Assembly: GCF_033807535.1 (NCBI RefSeq)
Contig: NZ_CP136856.1
Span: 3,028,501 to 3,092,500, forward strand
Direction of reading: 5' to 3'
From: Oceanisphaera sp. IT1-181
Lineage (GTDB): Bacteria; Pseudomonadota; Gammaproteobacteria; Enterobacterales; Aeromonadaceae
Length of the DNA: 64,000 nt
Shown here piece after piece: positions 35,854 to 44,907 of the stretch; the first letter of the stretch is position 1, and every line of letters starts with the position of its first letter. The position numbers and the translations under genes were made by a program. The notes beneath the pieces were generated by a model. That model worked only from the letters and a program-made list of their open reading frames with translations, had not been told where the DNA came from and did not search any database.

Positions 35854-37227
35854 TTACAGATTAATTACAATTTTTGCTTGTTCTAATTCAAAGGTATTAC
35901 CGTCAACCTTGAGGTAAGCCGATCCCTCTTCTGGGATAATTAAGGCTTCAAGCACGCCGGGCAAAGCTAACAGCTGGGCCACAAGATGCTCGCGACGTTC
36001 CGTGTTTTCTATACTAACACCGATGGGCAGAATATGAGATCTAACCTTGCTCACATTACTCATGCCCATCGCCAACCAAAACCACACCAGCATGCTAACG
36101 GCGACCAGCAAAAACACCGCCGTGCCGCCCAGCGTCTGGAACAAAAGCCCGCCCAGCACGCCACCTAAGAAGGCACCAAAAAATTGACTGGTTGAATAAA
36201 TTCCCATGGCCGTGCCTTTAGCGCCTGCCGGTGCCAACATCGACAAAAAGGCAGGCAAAGAGGCTTCCATAAAGTTAAAGGCGGTAAAATACAGCAACAT
36301 GGCCAGCGCTAGCAGCGTGATATGACCGTTGCCGAGCGCCATTAAAATCAGCGCCAGCATCATCACTAAGATAGAGGCTTGAAAAAACTGCTTATTCAGA
36401 TTGCGGCGGGCGCCAATAATCAGCACCGGCACTATCAGTAAAAACGACAGCAACAAGACCGGCAGATACAGCCACCAATGCTTTTCGGCGGCCAGTCCAG
36501 CATCGAGCAAGGTCAGCGGAAACGCCACAAACACGGCGGTAAGCGTTAAGTGCAGCAGCATAATGCCAAAGTCGAGGCGTAATAATTGTTTGTCTTTTAG
36601 CAGTCGGCCAAACAATTCTGGTGCTGCGGTTACGTCACGAATTTGGCCCTTATGCACCGGATCCGGCAGCATAAAGCGCACCATAATAATGCCAATCACC
36701 GCCAAGATAGCCGTGGCCCAAAATACGCCCGACAAACCAAACCAAGAAGCCAACACTGGGCCCAACACCATGGCTACGGCGAACGATAAACCGATGCAAA
36801 CACCAATAATGGCCATCGCCTTGGTGCGGTTTTCTTCACAAGTAATGTCGGCGGCCAGCGCCAAAATAGCACCGGCAATGGCGCCTGAGCCTTGCAGCAC
36901 ACGGCCAATGGCCACGCCATAGACTGAATCTGCCATGGCCGCCACCACAGAGCCTAACGCAAATAAGGTTAAGCCCGCGTAGATAACCGGTTTGCGACCA
37001 ATGCGATCCGACAACCAACCGGCGGGAATTTGCAGCACCGCTTGGGTGAGGCCATATACGCCGATTACGATACCAACCCATAAAGGTGAGAAGCCGATCA
37101 AGTCTTTACCGTATAAGGCAAACACCGGCATTATCATAAACAAACCGAGCATGCGCATGCCAAAGATACCCGCCAGGGTAAAGGATGCCCGCCGTTCGCG
37201 GGGGCTAAAACCTTGCTCGTCGCTCAT
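35854..37227 (-). CDS. MFS transporter, YajR-like with C-terminal YAM-type domain
   Basis: This is a 457-aa major facilitator superfamily protein with 12 predicted membrane segments. Motif A is GWLSDRIGRKPVIYAGL at about 69-85 and motif C-like sequence is AMVLGPVLASW. After the last helix a soluble domain of about 65 residues (ERREHLVAQLLALPGVLEALII, SAYLKVD) resembles the YAM domain of E. coli YajR. The family is drug-efflux-like but the substrate is unknown. It lies 14 bp upstream of ssb on the same strand, so the two may be co-transcribed. Confidence 0.85.
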   Translation of the reverse strand: MSDEQGFSPRERRASFTLAGIFGMRMLGLFMIMPVFALYGKDLIGFSPLWVGIVIGVYGLTQAVLQIPAGWLSDRIGRKPVIYAGLTLFALGSVVAAMADSVYGVAIGRVLQGSGAIAGAILALAADITCEENRTKAMAIIGVCIGLSFAVAMVLGPVLASWFGLSGVFWATAILAVIGIIMVRFMLPDPVHKGQIRDVTAAPELFGRLLKDKQLLRLDFGIMLLHLTLTAVFVAFPLTLLDAGLAAEKHWWLYLPVLLLSFLLIVPVLIIGARRNLNKQFFQASILVMMLALILMALGNGHITLLALAMLLYFTAFNFMEASLPAFLSMLAPAGAKGTAMGIYSTSQFFGAFLGGVLGGLLFQTLGGTAVFLLVAVSMLVWFWLAMGMSNVSKVRSHILPIGVSIENTERREHLVAQLLALPGVLEALIIPEEGSAYLKVDGNTFELEQAKIVINL

Positions 37228-37376
37228 GAGTCCTCTTGTGACGTCAAATAATACAGATAGAAAGAGACCTAGTTTAGCACGGGGTGCCTGTCAAGATTAA
37301 TCCTTATTCATACTTGGCGGGCTATTGATCCAATGCCATACTAGCCGATCGAATTTACAGCTAGGTGAAGTTGCAG

Positions 37377-40214
37377 ATGAAGAAAATCGAAGTACGCGGG
37401 GCCCGCACCCATAACCTGAAAAATATCAGTCTGGATTTACCCCGAGATAAACTGATAGTGATCACTGGCTTATCGGGTTCAGGCAAGTCTTCCCTCGCCT
37501 TCGATACTCTCTATGCAGAAGGCCAGCGCCGCTATGTAGAGTCGTTGTCGGCCTATGCGCGTCAGTTTCTTTCCTTAATGGAAAAGCCCGATGTGGATCA
37601 TATCGAAGGCCTATCGCCGGCGATTTCCATCGAGCAAAAGTCCACTTCTCATAACCCGCGATCCACAGTGGGCACCATTACCGAAATTTACGATTACCTG
37701 CGCCTGCTGTTTGCTCGCGTGGGTGAACCGCGTTGCCCCACGCATTCGCTGCCGCTGACCGCACAAACTGTGAGCCAAATGGTTGATAAAGTGCTGGAGC
37801 AGCCAGAAGGCGAAAAGCTGATGCTGCTGGCACCCGTAGTGCGGGATCGTAAAGGTGAGCACATTAAGCTGTTAGAAGGCTTAGCCGCTCAGGGCTTTAT
37901 TCGCGCACGGATTGACGGTGAAGTCTGTGATCTTTCGGATCCGCCCACACTGGAGCTGCAAAAAAAGCACACCATAGAAGTGGTGGTGGATCGTTTTAAA
38001 GTGCGTGACGATCTGCAACTGCGCTTGGCCGAATCTTTTGAAACCGCACTTGAACTCTCCGGCGGCATCGCCTCGGTAGTGGCCATGGATGACGACTGCA
38101 ATACCGAGCTGGTGTTTTCTGCGAACTTTGCTTGTCCGCAATGTGGCTATTCCATTGCTGAGCTGGAGCCGCGCATCTTTTCCTTTAATAACCCAGCCGG
38201 TGCCTGTGATAGCTGTGATGGCTTAGGCGTGCAGCAAATTGTTGACCCAGAAAAGGTGATCAGTAATCCAGAGTTGAGTTTATCAGGCGGTGCCATTAGA
38301 GGCTGGGATAAGCGCAGCTATTACTACTATCAAATGCTGACCTCCTTGGCCGCGCATTATCACTTCGACTTAGAAGTGCCCTATCAAGACTTGCCGCAAG
38401 AGATCCAACAAGCGGTGCTCTATGGATCGGGGCGCACCAGTATCGACTTCAAATACATGAACGACCGCGGCGATGTACTGGTACGCAAACACCCCTTTGA
38501 GGGCATATTGCACAATATGGAGCGTCGTTATCGAGAAACCGAGTCTAACTCGGTACGTGAAGAACTGGGTAAATACCAAAGTAACCGCGCTTGCCCCACT
38601 TGCAGCGGTGCCCGTTTAAAAGAAGGCCCACGCAACGTGTTTGTGGCGGATCATACTTTGCCGCAAGTGGCGAACATGGCCATCGGTGATGCCCACGCTT
38701 TCTTTAGTAATATGGAGCTCACCGGCCAAAAGGCGCAAATTGCCGATAAGATTTTCAAGGAAATTTGCGCCCGCCTCGGCTTCTTGGTCAACGTCGGTCT
38801 TAATTATCTGACCTTATCGCGCAGTGCCGATACCTTATCGGGCGGTGAAGCCCAGCGTATTCGCTTGGCCAGCCAAATTGGTGCCGGGCTAGTGGGCGTG
38901 ATGTATGTATTAGACGAGCCCAGCATTGGCCTGCATCAGCGGGATAATGAACGCTTACTCACCACCTTGGTGCACCTGCGCGACATTGGCAATACGGTCA
39001 TAGTGGTGGAGCATGATGAAGACGCCATTCTCGCCGCCGACTATGTATTAGACATAGGGCCCGGTGCCGGTGTGCACGGCGGTTATATAGTGGCGCAGGG
39101 CACGCCTGCCGAGGTGATGGCCAACCCCGACTCCTTAACCGGCGCTTATTTATCGGGCACCAAGTGCATTGCCATCCCTGAGCAGCGCACGCCGACAGGT
39201 GAGCACTGGCTAACCTTGAAAGGTGCGACCGGCAACAACTTACAAAACGTCGATTTAACCATACCGCTGGGCTTAATGACCTGCGTCACCGGCGTGTCCG
39301 GCTCCGGTAAATCCACGCTGATCAATAACACCTTATTCCCCATCGCCCATCGTGAGCTGAACAAAGCCACTATCAGCCAGCCGGCGCCGTATCGCACCAT
39401 AGAAGGCATGGACAAGTTAGATAAGGTGGTGGATATCGACCAAAGCCCGATTGGCCGCACGCCACGCTCTAACCCCGCCACGTACACGGGTATTTTTACG
39501 CCCATTCGTGAACTGTTTGCTGCCACTCAAGAGTCTCGCTCTCGCGGTTATAAGCCGGGTCGGTTCTCGTTTAACGTGAAAGGCGGCCGCTGTGAGGCCT
39601 GCCAAGGCGATGGCTTGATCAAGGTGGAAATGCACTTCTTGCCGGACGTCTATGTGCCTTGTGATGTGTGTAAGCGCAAGCGTTATAACCGTGAAACGCT
39701 GGAGATTAAGTACAAAGGCTTAAGCATTCACGAAGTGCTGGATATGACAGTGGAAGAAGCCTGTGAGTTTTTTGCACCTGTGCCTGCCATACATCGCAAG
39801 CTGCAAACGCTGATGGACGTAGGCTTGTCTTATATTCGCCTCGGCCAATCCGCCACTACCTTATCCGGCGGTGAAGCCCAGCGGGTGAAGCTCGCCAAAG
39901 AGCTATCAAAACGCGATACCGGCCAAACCCTGTATATCTTAGATGAGCCAACTACTGGCCTGCATTTTCAAGATATTCAGCTGCTGCTCACGGTACTACA
40001 TCGCCTGCGGGATCACGGCAATACGGTGGTAATTATCGAGCACAACTTGGATGTGGTGAAAACTGCCGACTGGATCATCGACATGGGCCCCGAAGGCGGC
40101 AGCGGCGGCGGCCAGATACTGGTGGCCGGCACTCCAGAGCAAGTGGCCACTCACCCGGAGTCCCACACCGCTCGCTTCTTACGGCCTATGCTGGAGAAAC
40201 AACGCAAAGGCTAA
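37377..40214 (+). CDS. uvrA: UvrABC excinuclease subunit A
   Basis: UvrA is the damage-sensing ATPase of nucleotide excision repair, acting as a dimer with UvrB. The product is 945 aa with two ABC modules: Walker A GLSGSGKSS at 31-39 and GVSGSGKST near 640, and two LSGGEAQR signatures. The zinc modules CPQCGYSI...CDSCDG and CEACQG...CDVCKRKRYN are complete. The ATG at 37,377 with AGGTGAAG ahead is preferred over a GTG four codons upstream. I see no clear LexA box, though I could not scan rigorously. Confidence 0.98.
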   Translation: MKKIEVRGARTHNLKNISLDLPRDKLIVITGLSGSGKSSLAFDTLYAEGQRRYVESLSAYARQFLSLMEKPDVDHIEGLSPAISIEQKSTSHNPRSTVGTITEIYDYLRLLFARVGEPRCPTHSLPLTAQTVSQMVDKVLEQPEGEKLMLLAPVVRDRKGEHIKLLEGLAAQGFIRARIDGEVCDLSDPPTLELQKKHTIEVVVDRFKVRDDLQLRLAESFETALELSGGIASVVAMDDDCNTELVFSANFACPQCGYSIAELEPRIFSFNNPAGACDSCDGLGVQQIVDPEKVISNPELSLSGGAIRGWDKRSYYYYQMLTSLAAHYHFDLEVPYQDLPQEIQQAVLYGSGRTSIDFKYMNDRGDVLVRKHPFEGILHNMERRYRETESNSVREELGKYQSNRACPTCSGARLKEGPRNVFVADHTLPQVANMAIGDAHAFFSNMELTGQKAQIADKIFKEICARLGFLVNVGLNYLTLSRSADTLSGGEAQRIRLASQIGAGLVGVMYVLDEPSIGLHQRDNERLLTTLVHLRDIGNTVIVVEHDEDAILAADYVLDIGPGAGVHGGYIVAQGTPAEVMANPDSLTGAYLSGTKCIAIPEQRTPTGEHWLTLKGATGNNLQNVDLTIPLGLMTCVTGVSGSGKSTLINNTLFPIAHRELNKATISQPAPYRTIEGMDKLDKVVDIDQSPIGRTPRSNPATYTGIFTPIRELFAATQESRSRGYKPGRFSFNVKGGRCEACQGDGLIKVEMHFLPDVYVPCDVCKRKRYNRETLEIKYKGLSIHEVLDMTVEEACEFFAPVPAIHRKLQTLMDVGLSYIRLGQSATTLSGGEAQRVKLAKELSKRDTGQTLYILDEPTTGLHFQDIQLLLTVLHRLRDHGNTVVIIEHNLDVVKTADWIIDMGPEGGSGGGQILVAGTPEQVATHPESHTARFLRPMLEKQRKG

Positions 40215-40230
40215 CGCTGGAAGCTAGAAA

Positions 40231-40268
40231 AAAGAAAACCCCGAGCCTACAAGCTCGGGGTTTTCTTT
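40231..40268. terminator. Bidirectional terminator after uvrA
   Basis: A perfect 16-bp stem (AAAGAAAACCCCGAGC and complement) with a 6-nt loop lies between convergent genes, with T-rich ends both ways. Confidence 0.9.
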
Positions 40269-40295
40269 TCTGCCGTAATACTGGTACTGAATCTT

Positions 40296-40330
40296 CGTCA
40301 TGCTGAACTTGATTCAGTATCAGCATGACG
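40296..40330. repeat. CGTCATGCTGA hairpin repeat
   Basis: The inverted repeat CGTCATGCTGA (40,296-40,306) / TCAGCATGACG (40,320-40,330) encloses ACTTGATTCAGTA. It belongs to a dispersed intergenic family; a variant is at 50,888-50,917. Confidence 0.6.
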
Positions 40331-40370
40331 TAGCCCCAGTATCCCGCGATTAGGAATTAAAAAAACAAAA

Positions 40371-40401
40371 GCGAGATCCTGACTTGCATCAGGAAGACGG
40401 C
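40371..40401 (+). repeat. Dispersed CCTGAC palindrome repeat, copy 2
   Basis: The stretch GCGAGATCCTGACTTGCATC followed by AGGAAGACGGC matches, on the opposite strand, the copy at 17,700-17,740. Only the palindrome centre differs. Confidence 0.6.
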
Positions 40402-40425
40402 TTAAGTTCAGCTTCAAGCTTCCGG

Positions 40426-41289
40426 CTATTTCTCCTGCCATTGCACTTTAAATATCTTCGGCCACAGCTTGCCGGTGAGGTAAAACACTTCGGTTTGCGC
40501 ATCATAAGCAATACCATTGAGCACGGCTTCTGGGTCTCGCCCGCGCCCACTGGCCGCCACCAAAGCACTGGCGTCTATTTCCGCCTCCACATGCCCCGTG
40601 GTTTTGTTGATGCGCACTAGTCTGTGGTCCTGCCAGATATTGGCATAAATATACTCACCTACGCAGGCCAATTCGTTAAGCTGCTCTAGAGGCTCGCCGT
40701 GCAGTGTCACGCTTAACTGCCCATGCTGCGAAAAATCCTGAGGGTTACGTTGCTGCAAAACGCTTGAGCCATCACTCATCCACAACTGCTCGCCATCAAA
40801 GCACAGACCCCAGCCCTCACCTTGATAATTAAATACCTGTTGTAGGCTCAAATCTTCTACGTCATACACCAGCGCTTGGCTTTCTCGCCAAGTGAGCTGG
40901 ATCAGCTGCTGGCCGACGCGCGCCAGTCCTTCGCCAAAATACCCAGAGTCCAGCTTACGTTTCGCCACTACCTCGCCAGTGTCCGGCTGCACTTTACGCA
41001 GGCTGCTGTGGCCATATAAACCAGTACTTTCATAAAAGTGCCCCTTATATAGCAAAAGACCTTGGGTAAACGCCGCAGGGTCGTGCGGTAACTCCGCAAG
41101 TATCTTTATGCCTAACTGCTCGACCGAGCTATTCGCCGATACCGTGACACTGCTCAGGCACAGCACAGTCGCGAGCAGCCACTGTTTGCTGCCCGCCGCC
41201 GTCAGCCATTGACGAATGGCGCTCGGTTGCTTATATCTTTGATGAGCCTGATTAAGTGCGTGCTGCGGCTCCTTTTTCTGTTTACGCAT
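40426..41289 (-). CDS. Glutaminyl-peptide cyclotransferase (glutamine cyclotransferase family)
   Basis: The product is 287 aa and matches the five-bladed propeller glutamine cyclotransferase family, which converts N-terminal glutamine to pyroglutamate. Recognisable blocks are HDPAAFTQGLLLYKGHFYES, GEGWGLCFDGEQLWMSDGS, LNELACVGEYIYANIW and VLNGIAYDAQTEVFYLTGK. The N-terminus is long and basic with a hydrophobic stretch at about 36-53 (LLATVLCLSSVTVSA), so secretion to the periplasm is likely, perhaps with a later true start. The ATG at 41,287-41,289 follows AAGG; an upstream TTG frame is less likely. Confidence 0.87.
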   Translation of the reverse strand: MRKQKKEPQHALNQAHQRYKQPSAIRQWLTAAGSKQWLLATVLCLSSVTVSANSSVEQLGIKILAELPHDPAAFTQGLLLYKGHFYESTGLYGHSSLRKVQPDTGEVVAKRKLDSGYFGEGLARVGQQLIQLTWRESQALVYDVEDLSLQQVFNYQGEGWGLCFDGEQLWMSDGSSVLQQRNPQDFSQHGQLSVTLHGEPLEQLNELACVGEYIYANIWQDHRLVRINKTTGHVEAEIDASALVAASGRGRDPEAVLNGIAYDAQTEVFYLTGKLWPKIFKVQWQEK

Positions 41290-41585
41290 AACTGTGATGC
41301 CTTGAATGTCGGTTGTTGTCGCAACCCTGCTGCAACTTAACAACGCCCCAAATGGAGCTAAGCTATTGATGAATAAGGACTAGCAAACTGCAATCGCCGT
41401 CATAAGCTAACTGAAAAGTAGAAACCCACTTGTTATCTCATTCATTTAAATGGAAATTTAGTATGATGATGCTATCTAATGACACGCTTAACAGTAAGAC
41501 AATAAAAAGCTCATAATAAGTCATCTAACGCGCTAGCTACCGCATTCGTGCGGCCTAACGCACTAATATATTCAGGAGCATAAAA

Positions 41586-41978
41586 ATGAAGAAGCTATTT
41601 AAATTCCTTAACCCTTTGCTGGTTTTGTCATTATTGATGGGCACCATGCCGATCATGGTACAGGCACAGCCTAGCCAGTTAGTCTCCACTCAGAGCGCAC
41701 TGGATGCGGTACAGATTAGTAATGAGCGCGCGCGCATTAATGATTTATTGGCTCGCAACGACGTACAAGAGCAATTGGTAAATTACGGCGTAGAGATGAG
41801 CGAAGTTGAAGCCCGTGTTGCCGCCATGACGGATCAAGAAGTGCTGCAAATGGCAGATCAGTTAGACAACATGCCGGCCGGTGCTAACGCCGTTATCGGT
41901 GCCTTGCTCACTGTATTCATAGTGTTATTGGTTACAGACCTGCTGGGCTTAACCAACGTATTCCCCTTCACTCGTTAA
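41586..41978 (+). CDS. PA2779-family protein (small secreted/membrane protein)
   Basis: This 130-aa protein has an N-terminal signal-like segment (about 9-27, ending VQA), a helical middle with an EVEARVAAMTDQEVLQMADQ repeat-like stretch and a C-terminal hydrophobic helix (VIGALLTVFIVLLVTDLLGL, about 103-122). This is the layout of the PA2779 family (DUF6627) of unknown function. Its stop overlaps the next start (TAATG); that neighbour is a PA2778-type peptidase, so the pair is conserved. A GGAGCAT site precedes the ATG. Confidence 0.85.
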   Translation: MKKLFKFLNPLLVLSLLMGTMPIMVQAQPSQLVSTQSALDAVQISNERARINDLLARNDVQEQLVNYGVEMSEVEARVAAMTDQEVLQMADQLDNMPAGANAVIGALLTVFIVLLVTDLLGLTNVFPFTR

Positions 41979-42934
41979 TGACTCACTTTAGCCTGTTAAA
42001 AAACGTCCGCCTGGCGGGCGTTTTTTCATTATTAGCCTTGGGCTCATTATTACTGCTCTCCGGCTGTGCCGCCCAACCACAATTATCGGCGGCGGTAAAA
42101 GCGCAATTGCCTAGTCAATCCTTTGTCACCGGTGTGCCTTTTTACAGCCAGCGCGACTATCAATGTGGTCCTGCGGCATTAGCCATGTCTCTAGCCGCCA
42201 GCGGTCAAGAGGTTAGCGTCGACACCTTGATCCCGCAGGTGTTTTTGCCCGGCCGTGAAGGCAGTGTGCAACCGGAAATGCTAGCCACGGTGCGCCGTCA
42301 TCAGCGTATTAGTTATGCGCTCGATGGCAGCTTTGATGCGCTATTAACAGAAGTGGATGCGGGCCATCCGGTGGTGGTATTACAAAACCTAGGCCTATCT
42401 TTTGCGCCCATGTGGCACTACGCGGTGGTGATTGGTTACGACCAAGCCCCACAGCAATTACTGCTGCACAGCGGCGAACAGTCGCGGCAGGTAATGAGCA
42501 TGAGTCGCTTCAACGCTACTTGGGCACGCAGCCAACACTGGGCTATGGTCGCCCTTGCTCCTGGCCAATTACCCCAGAGCATCAAGCCTCTGGTAGCCGC
42601 CGACAGCATCACCGCCTTTGAAGCCGTGGCCGGTGCCCATGCCGCCCTGCCTGCTTGGCAGGCAGTTACGACTCGCTGGCCAGACTACGCCTTGGGCTGG
42701 TTTGCACTGGGTAATACGCTGCATGCAGACCAAGATCCAGAAGCGGCCGCTGCAGCCTTTACACAGGCCACCCAAGTGGATGCCACTTTGGCCGCCGCAT
42801 GGTTGAACCTTGGGCTAACGCAGCAAGGCTTAGGCGATAAGCAAACCGCCCGCGCCAGCTTACAAAAAGCCGCCGCTCTCCCCGGCAAGTGGCAAGCACA
42901 AGCCAAGCAGGCGCTAGCGGACAGCCAGCGGTAG
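41978..42934 (+). CDS. PA2778-family C39-like cysteine peptidase lipoprotein with TPR repeats
   Basis: The product is 318 aa. A lipoprotein signal ends in LLLLSGC with the lipidated cysteine at 30. The papain-like C39 fold follows: catalytic Cys63 in YSQRDYQCGPAALAM and His147 in MWHYAVVIGYD. The C-terminal 100 residues form tetratricopeptide repeats (WFALGNTLHADQDPEAAAAAF, AWLNLGLTQQGLGDKQTAR). A lipid-anchored peptidase with TPRs suggests processing of a partner, plausibly linked to its co-translated PA2779-type neighbour, but no substrate is known to me. Confidence 0.85.
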   Translation: MTHFSLLKNVRLAGVFSLLALGSLLLLSGCAAQPQLSAAVKAQLPSQSFVTGVPFYSQRDYQCGPAALAMSLAASGQEVSVDTLIPQVFLPGREGSVQPEMLATVRRHQRISYALDGSFDALLTEVDAGHPVVVLQNLGLSFAPMWHYAVVIGYDQAPQQLLLHSGEQSRQVMSMSRFNATWARSQHWAMVALAPGQLPQSIKPLVAADSITAFEAVAGAHAALPAWQAVTTRWPDYALGWFALGNTLHADQDPEAAAAAFTQATQVDATLAAAWLNLGLTQQGLGDKQTARASLQKAAALPGKWQAQAKQALADSQR

Positions 42935-42980
42935 CGAAAAGCTTAGCGAGAGCAAATAATGCTCGGCAATAAAGCGTAAT

Positions 42981-43016
42981 AAAAAAGACACAGCGGGCAC
43001 CGGCTGTGTCTTTTTT
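42981..43016. terminator. Bidirectional terminator after the PA2778-type gene
   Basis: A perfect 14-bp stem AAAAAAGACACAGC / GCTGTGTCTTTTTT with an 8-nt loop. The symmetric A and T runs suit both this operon and the minus-strand ClC gene. Confidence 0.9.
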
Positions 43017-43071
43017 ATTGGCGGCCCAGAGTGTGTTTTATACCATTCTGAAAATATAACTGATCATATTA

Positions 43072-43086
43072 TCCTGCTTCGCAGGA
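43072..43086. repeat. TCCTGC-TTC-GCAGGA hairpin
   Basis: A perfect 6-bp inverted repeat around TTC, followed by a GGCAGCTA-like sequence as at 19,960. It is the third copy of this small hairpin family. Confidence 0.5.
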
Positions 43087-43161
43087 CTGCCGAACAAGTT
43101 GGCAGCTACAAGAGATAAACAAGCCTCGGATTAGGCTTTACGCCTCCCGCTTTACGTAACA

Positions 43162-44904
43162 TTAATGAACGACTTCATCTGAGGTGAGTCGCTTTACGAG
43201 TCTGCGGCGAGTCACTAGTCCTAAGCCTTGGCGACCTACGGGCAAGAGAAAGCCTGCGCAGTCTTCTTGCTGCAGGGTTTTTAAGGCCATCAGCAAAGAT
43301 GCATCTTCCGTTAATCCTAGCAGTCGTCGATTATTGGTTAACAGCGGGGTGATCCACGCTAGGTCATTGAGATTTTCATGTTCGTGATCGTGGTCATGCT
43401 CGCCTTCATCCTGCACGCTTTGGTATTCCTGATAAGCGTGGCGCAGCGATTCTTGTTTTAATAAATAACTGTGCTCTCCGTCGCGTATTACCACCCACGG
43501 CTGAGGCGGGGCTAATGCGGTGCTCACGCTACTATCGGTGGCCATATCTAACTCGGCAAAATTAAAACTCGCTAACTCAGATAAATAACGCTGGGCCAAG
43601 GCGGTGCGCAGTGGGTCCGTATGCAGCAAGCGGCCCCGCTTTTTCAACAAAGTAAGAATTAACGACGGCTGACCAAACCCATGCTGACAAACTAAGTTGG
43701 CGGTCAGTACCACCGTCATGGCCGGAAACATCGCTTCAGCACTCAGCGATAACTCCAAAACCGCGGCAATCGCCGCCAAGGGGGCATTTAACACCGCACC
43801 CATCATGGCTGCCATGCCTAACAACGCATACAAGCTGGGATCTGAGTTGCCGGGCAGAATAGCGCCGGCCACGCCACCGGCACACACGCCCAGCATCAAC
43901 ATAGGGGCAATTTGGCCGCCGGGCACGCCTAGCCCAATGGCGCCAGCGGTGGCCAGCAACTTAGCGACCAAGATAATGAACAACAGCTTGATCGGTACTT
44001 GGTCACTTAAGGCCAGATTAATGGTGTCATAACCTGAACCTAATATTTCTGGCACCCATACCGCTAAACTGCCGGTAATTAATCCCGCCAGCAGTAATTT
44101 AACGGCGCGAGATTTAAGTGGAAAGCGCAAAAATAGCCGCACTAAATAATGAAACAACACCGCCACTAAACCCATCCACAGGCCGGTAGCCAGCAGGCTC
44201 GGCATATCACCATAATCTGCTAACGATAAATTGGCCGGCGCTAACACCACATGGGGGCCGAGCAGAGTATTTGTAAAGGCGGAGGCGCTCACGGCAGAGG
44301 CAATAATGGGAGCAAAGCCGAGAATGCTGTATTCCATCAGTACTACTTCCATGGCAAACAGCACCCCCGCTAAGGGAGTGTTAAAGGCCGCTGAAATGGC
44401 CGCCGCCGTGCCGCAGCCTACCAGCAAACGTAACTGACTGGGCGGCCTGCGGGTCACTTGGCCCAGCCAACTGGCAAGGCCCGCCCCCATTTGTACCGCC
44501 GGCCCTTCTCGCCCGACACTGTGCCCGCTGCCTAGCGAAATTAAGGCGGCTACAAATTGAAACAGCGTATTGGCCAGCGGCAAGCGGCCGCCACCAAATT
44601 GTAAACGTTCCAACACATAGGCTAAGCCCACTGTCTGTGCCGAGGCGGGAGTGATGCGATACAACAAAATTAATAACAGGCTGCCCAGAATGGGCAAACC
44701 AAAGCGCCAACCCAGCGATAAAGACTCAAAGTCTTCTAATGAGTTGCCATTGAGCCAACTTAACACCAAGTTCAGCAAACCAATAAAGCTCGCCATCACT
44801 AAGCCTGCGAGCACACCTATCACACAGCCCAGCAACACCAGCGGTAGCAGGCTGTGTGAAGGTCGGCTAAACAACCGACGCAGGGTGTGCTTGGCATGGC
44901 TCAT
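43162..44904 (-). CDS. ClC-family chloride channel/transporter (ClcB-like)
   Basis: The product is 580 aa, a ClC-type anion channel or H+/Cl- antiporter. The selectivity motif GSGHSVGREGPAVQ (about 125-138) carries the gating glutamate at about 133, and LGVPGGQIAPMLMLG matches the GxFxP region. About ten hydrophobic segments are followed by a C-terminal cytoplasmic CBS-like region of about 150 residues, interrupted by a His/Asp/Glu tract (HDHDHEHE, about 503-510). The gene starts 3 bp after the lipoprotein gene of the MCE operon, so it is probably its last cistron. Transport direction and coupling cannot be told from sequence. Confidence 0.9.
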   Translation of the reverse strand: MSHAKHTLRRLFSRPSHSLLPLVLLGCVIGVLAGLVMASFIGLLNLVLSWLNGNSLEDFESLSLGWRFGLPILGSLLLILLYRITPASAQTVGLAYVLERLQFGGGRLPLANTLFQFVAALISLGSGHSVGREGPAVQMGAGLASWLGQVTRRPPSQLRLLVGCGTAAAISAAFNTPLAGVLFAMEVVLMEYSILGFAPIIASAVSASAFTNTLLGPHVVLAPANLSLADYGDMPSLLATGLWMGLVAVLFHYLVRLFLRFPLKSRAVKLLLAGLITGSLAVWVPEILGSGYDTINLALSDQVPIKLLFIILVAKLLATAGAIGLGVPGGQIAPMLMLGVCAGGVAGAILPGNSDPSLYALLGMAAMMGAVLNAPLAAIAAVLELSLSAEAMFPAMTVVLTANLVCQHGFGQPSLILTLLKKRGRLLHTDPLRTALAQRYLSELASFNFAELDMATDSSVSTALAPPQPWVVIRDGEHSYLLKQESLRHAYQEYQSVQDEGEHDHDHEHENLNDLAWITPLLTNNRRLLGLTEDASLLMALKTLQQEDCAGFLLPVGRQGLGLVTRRRLVKRLTSDEVVH

Positions 44905-44907
44905 GGA

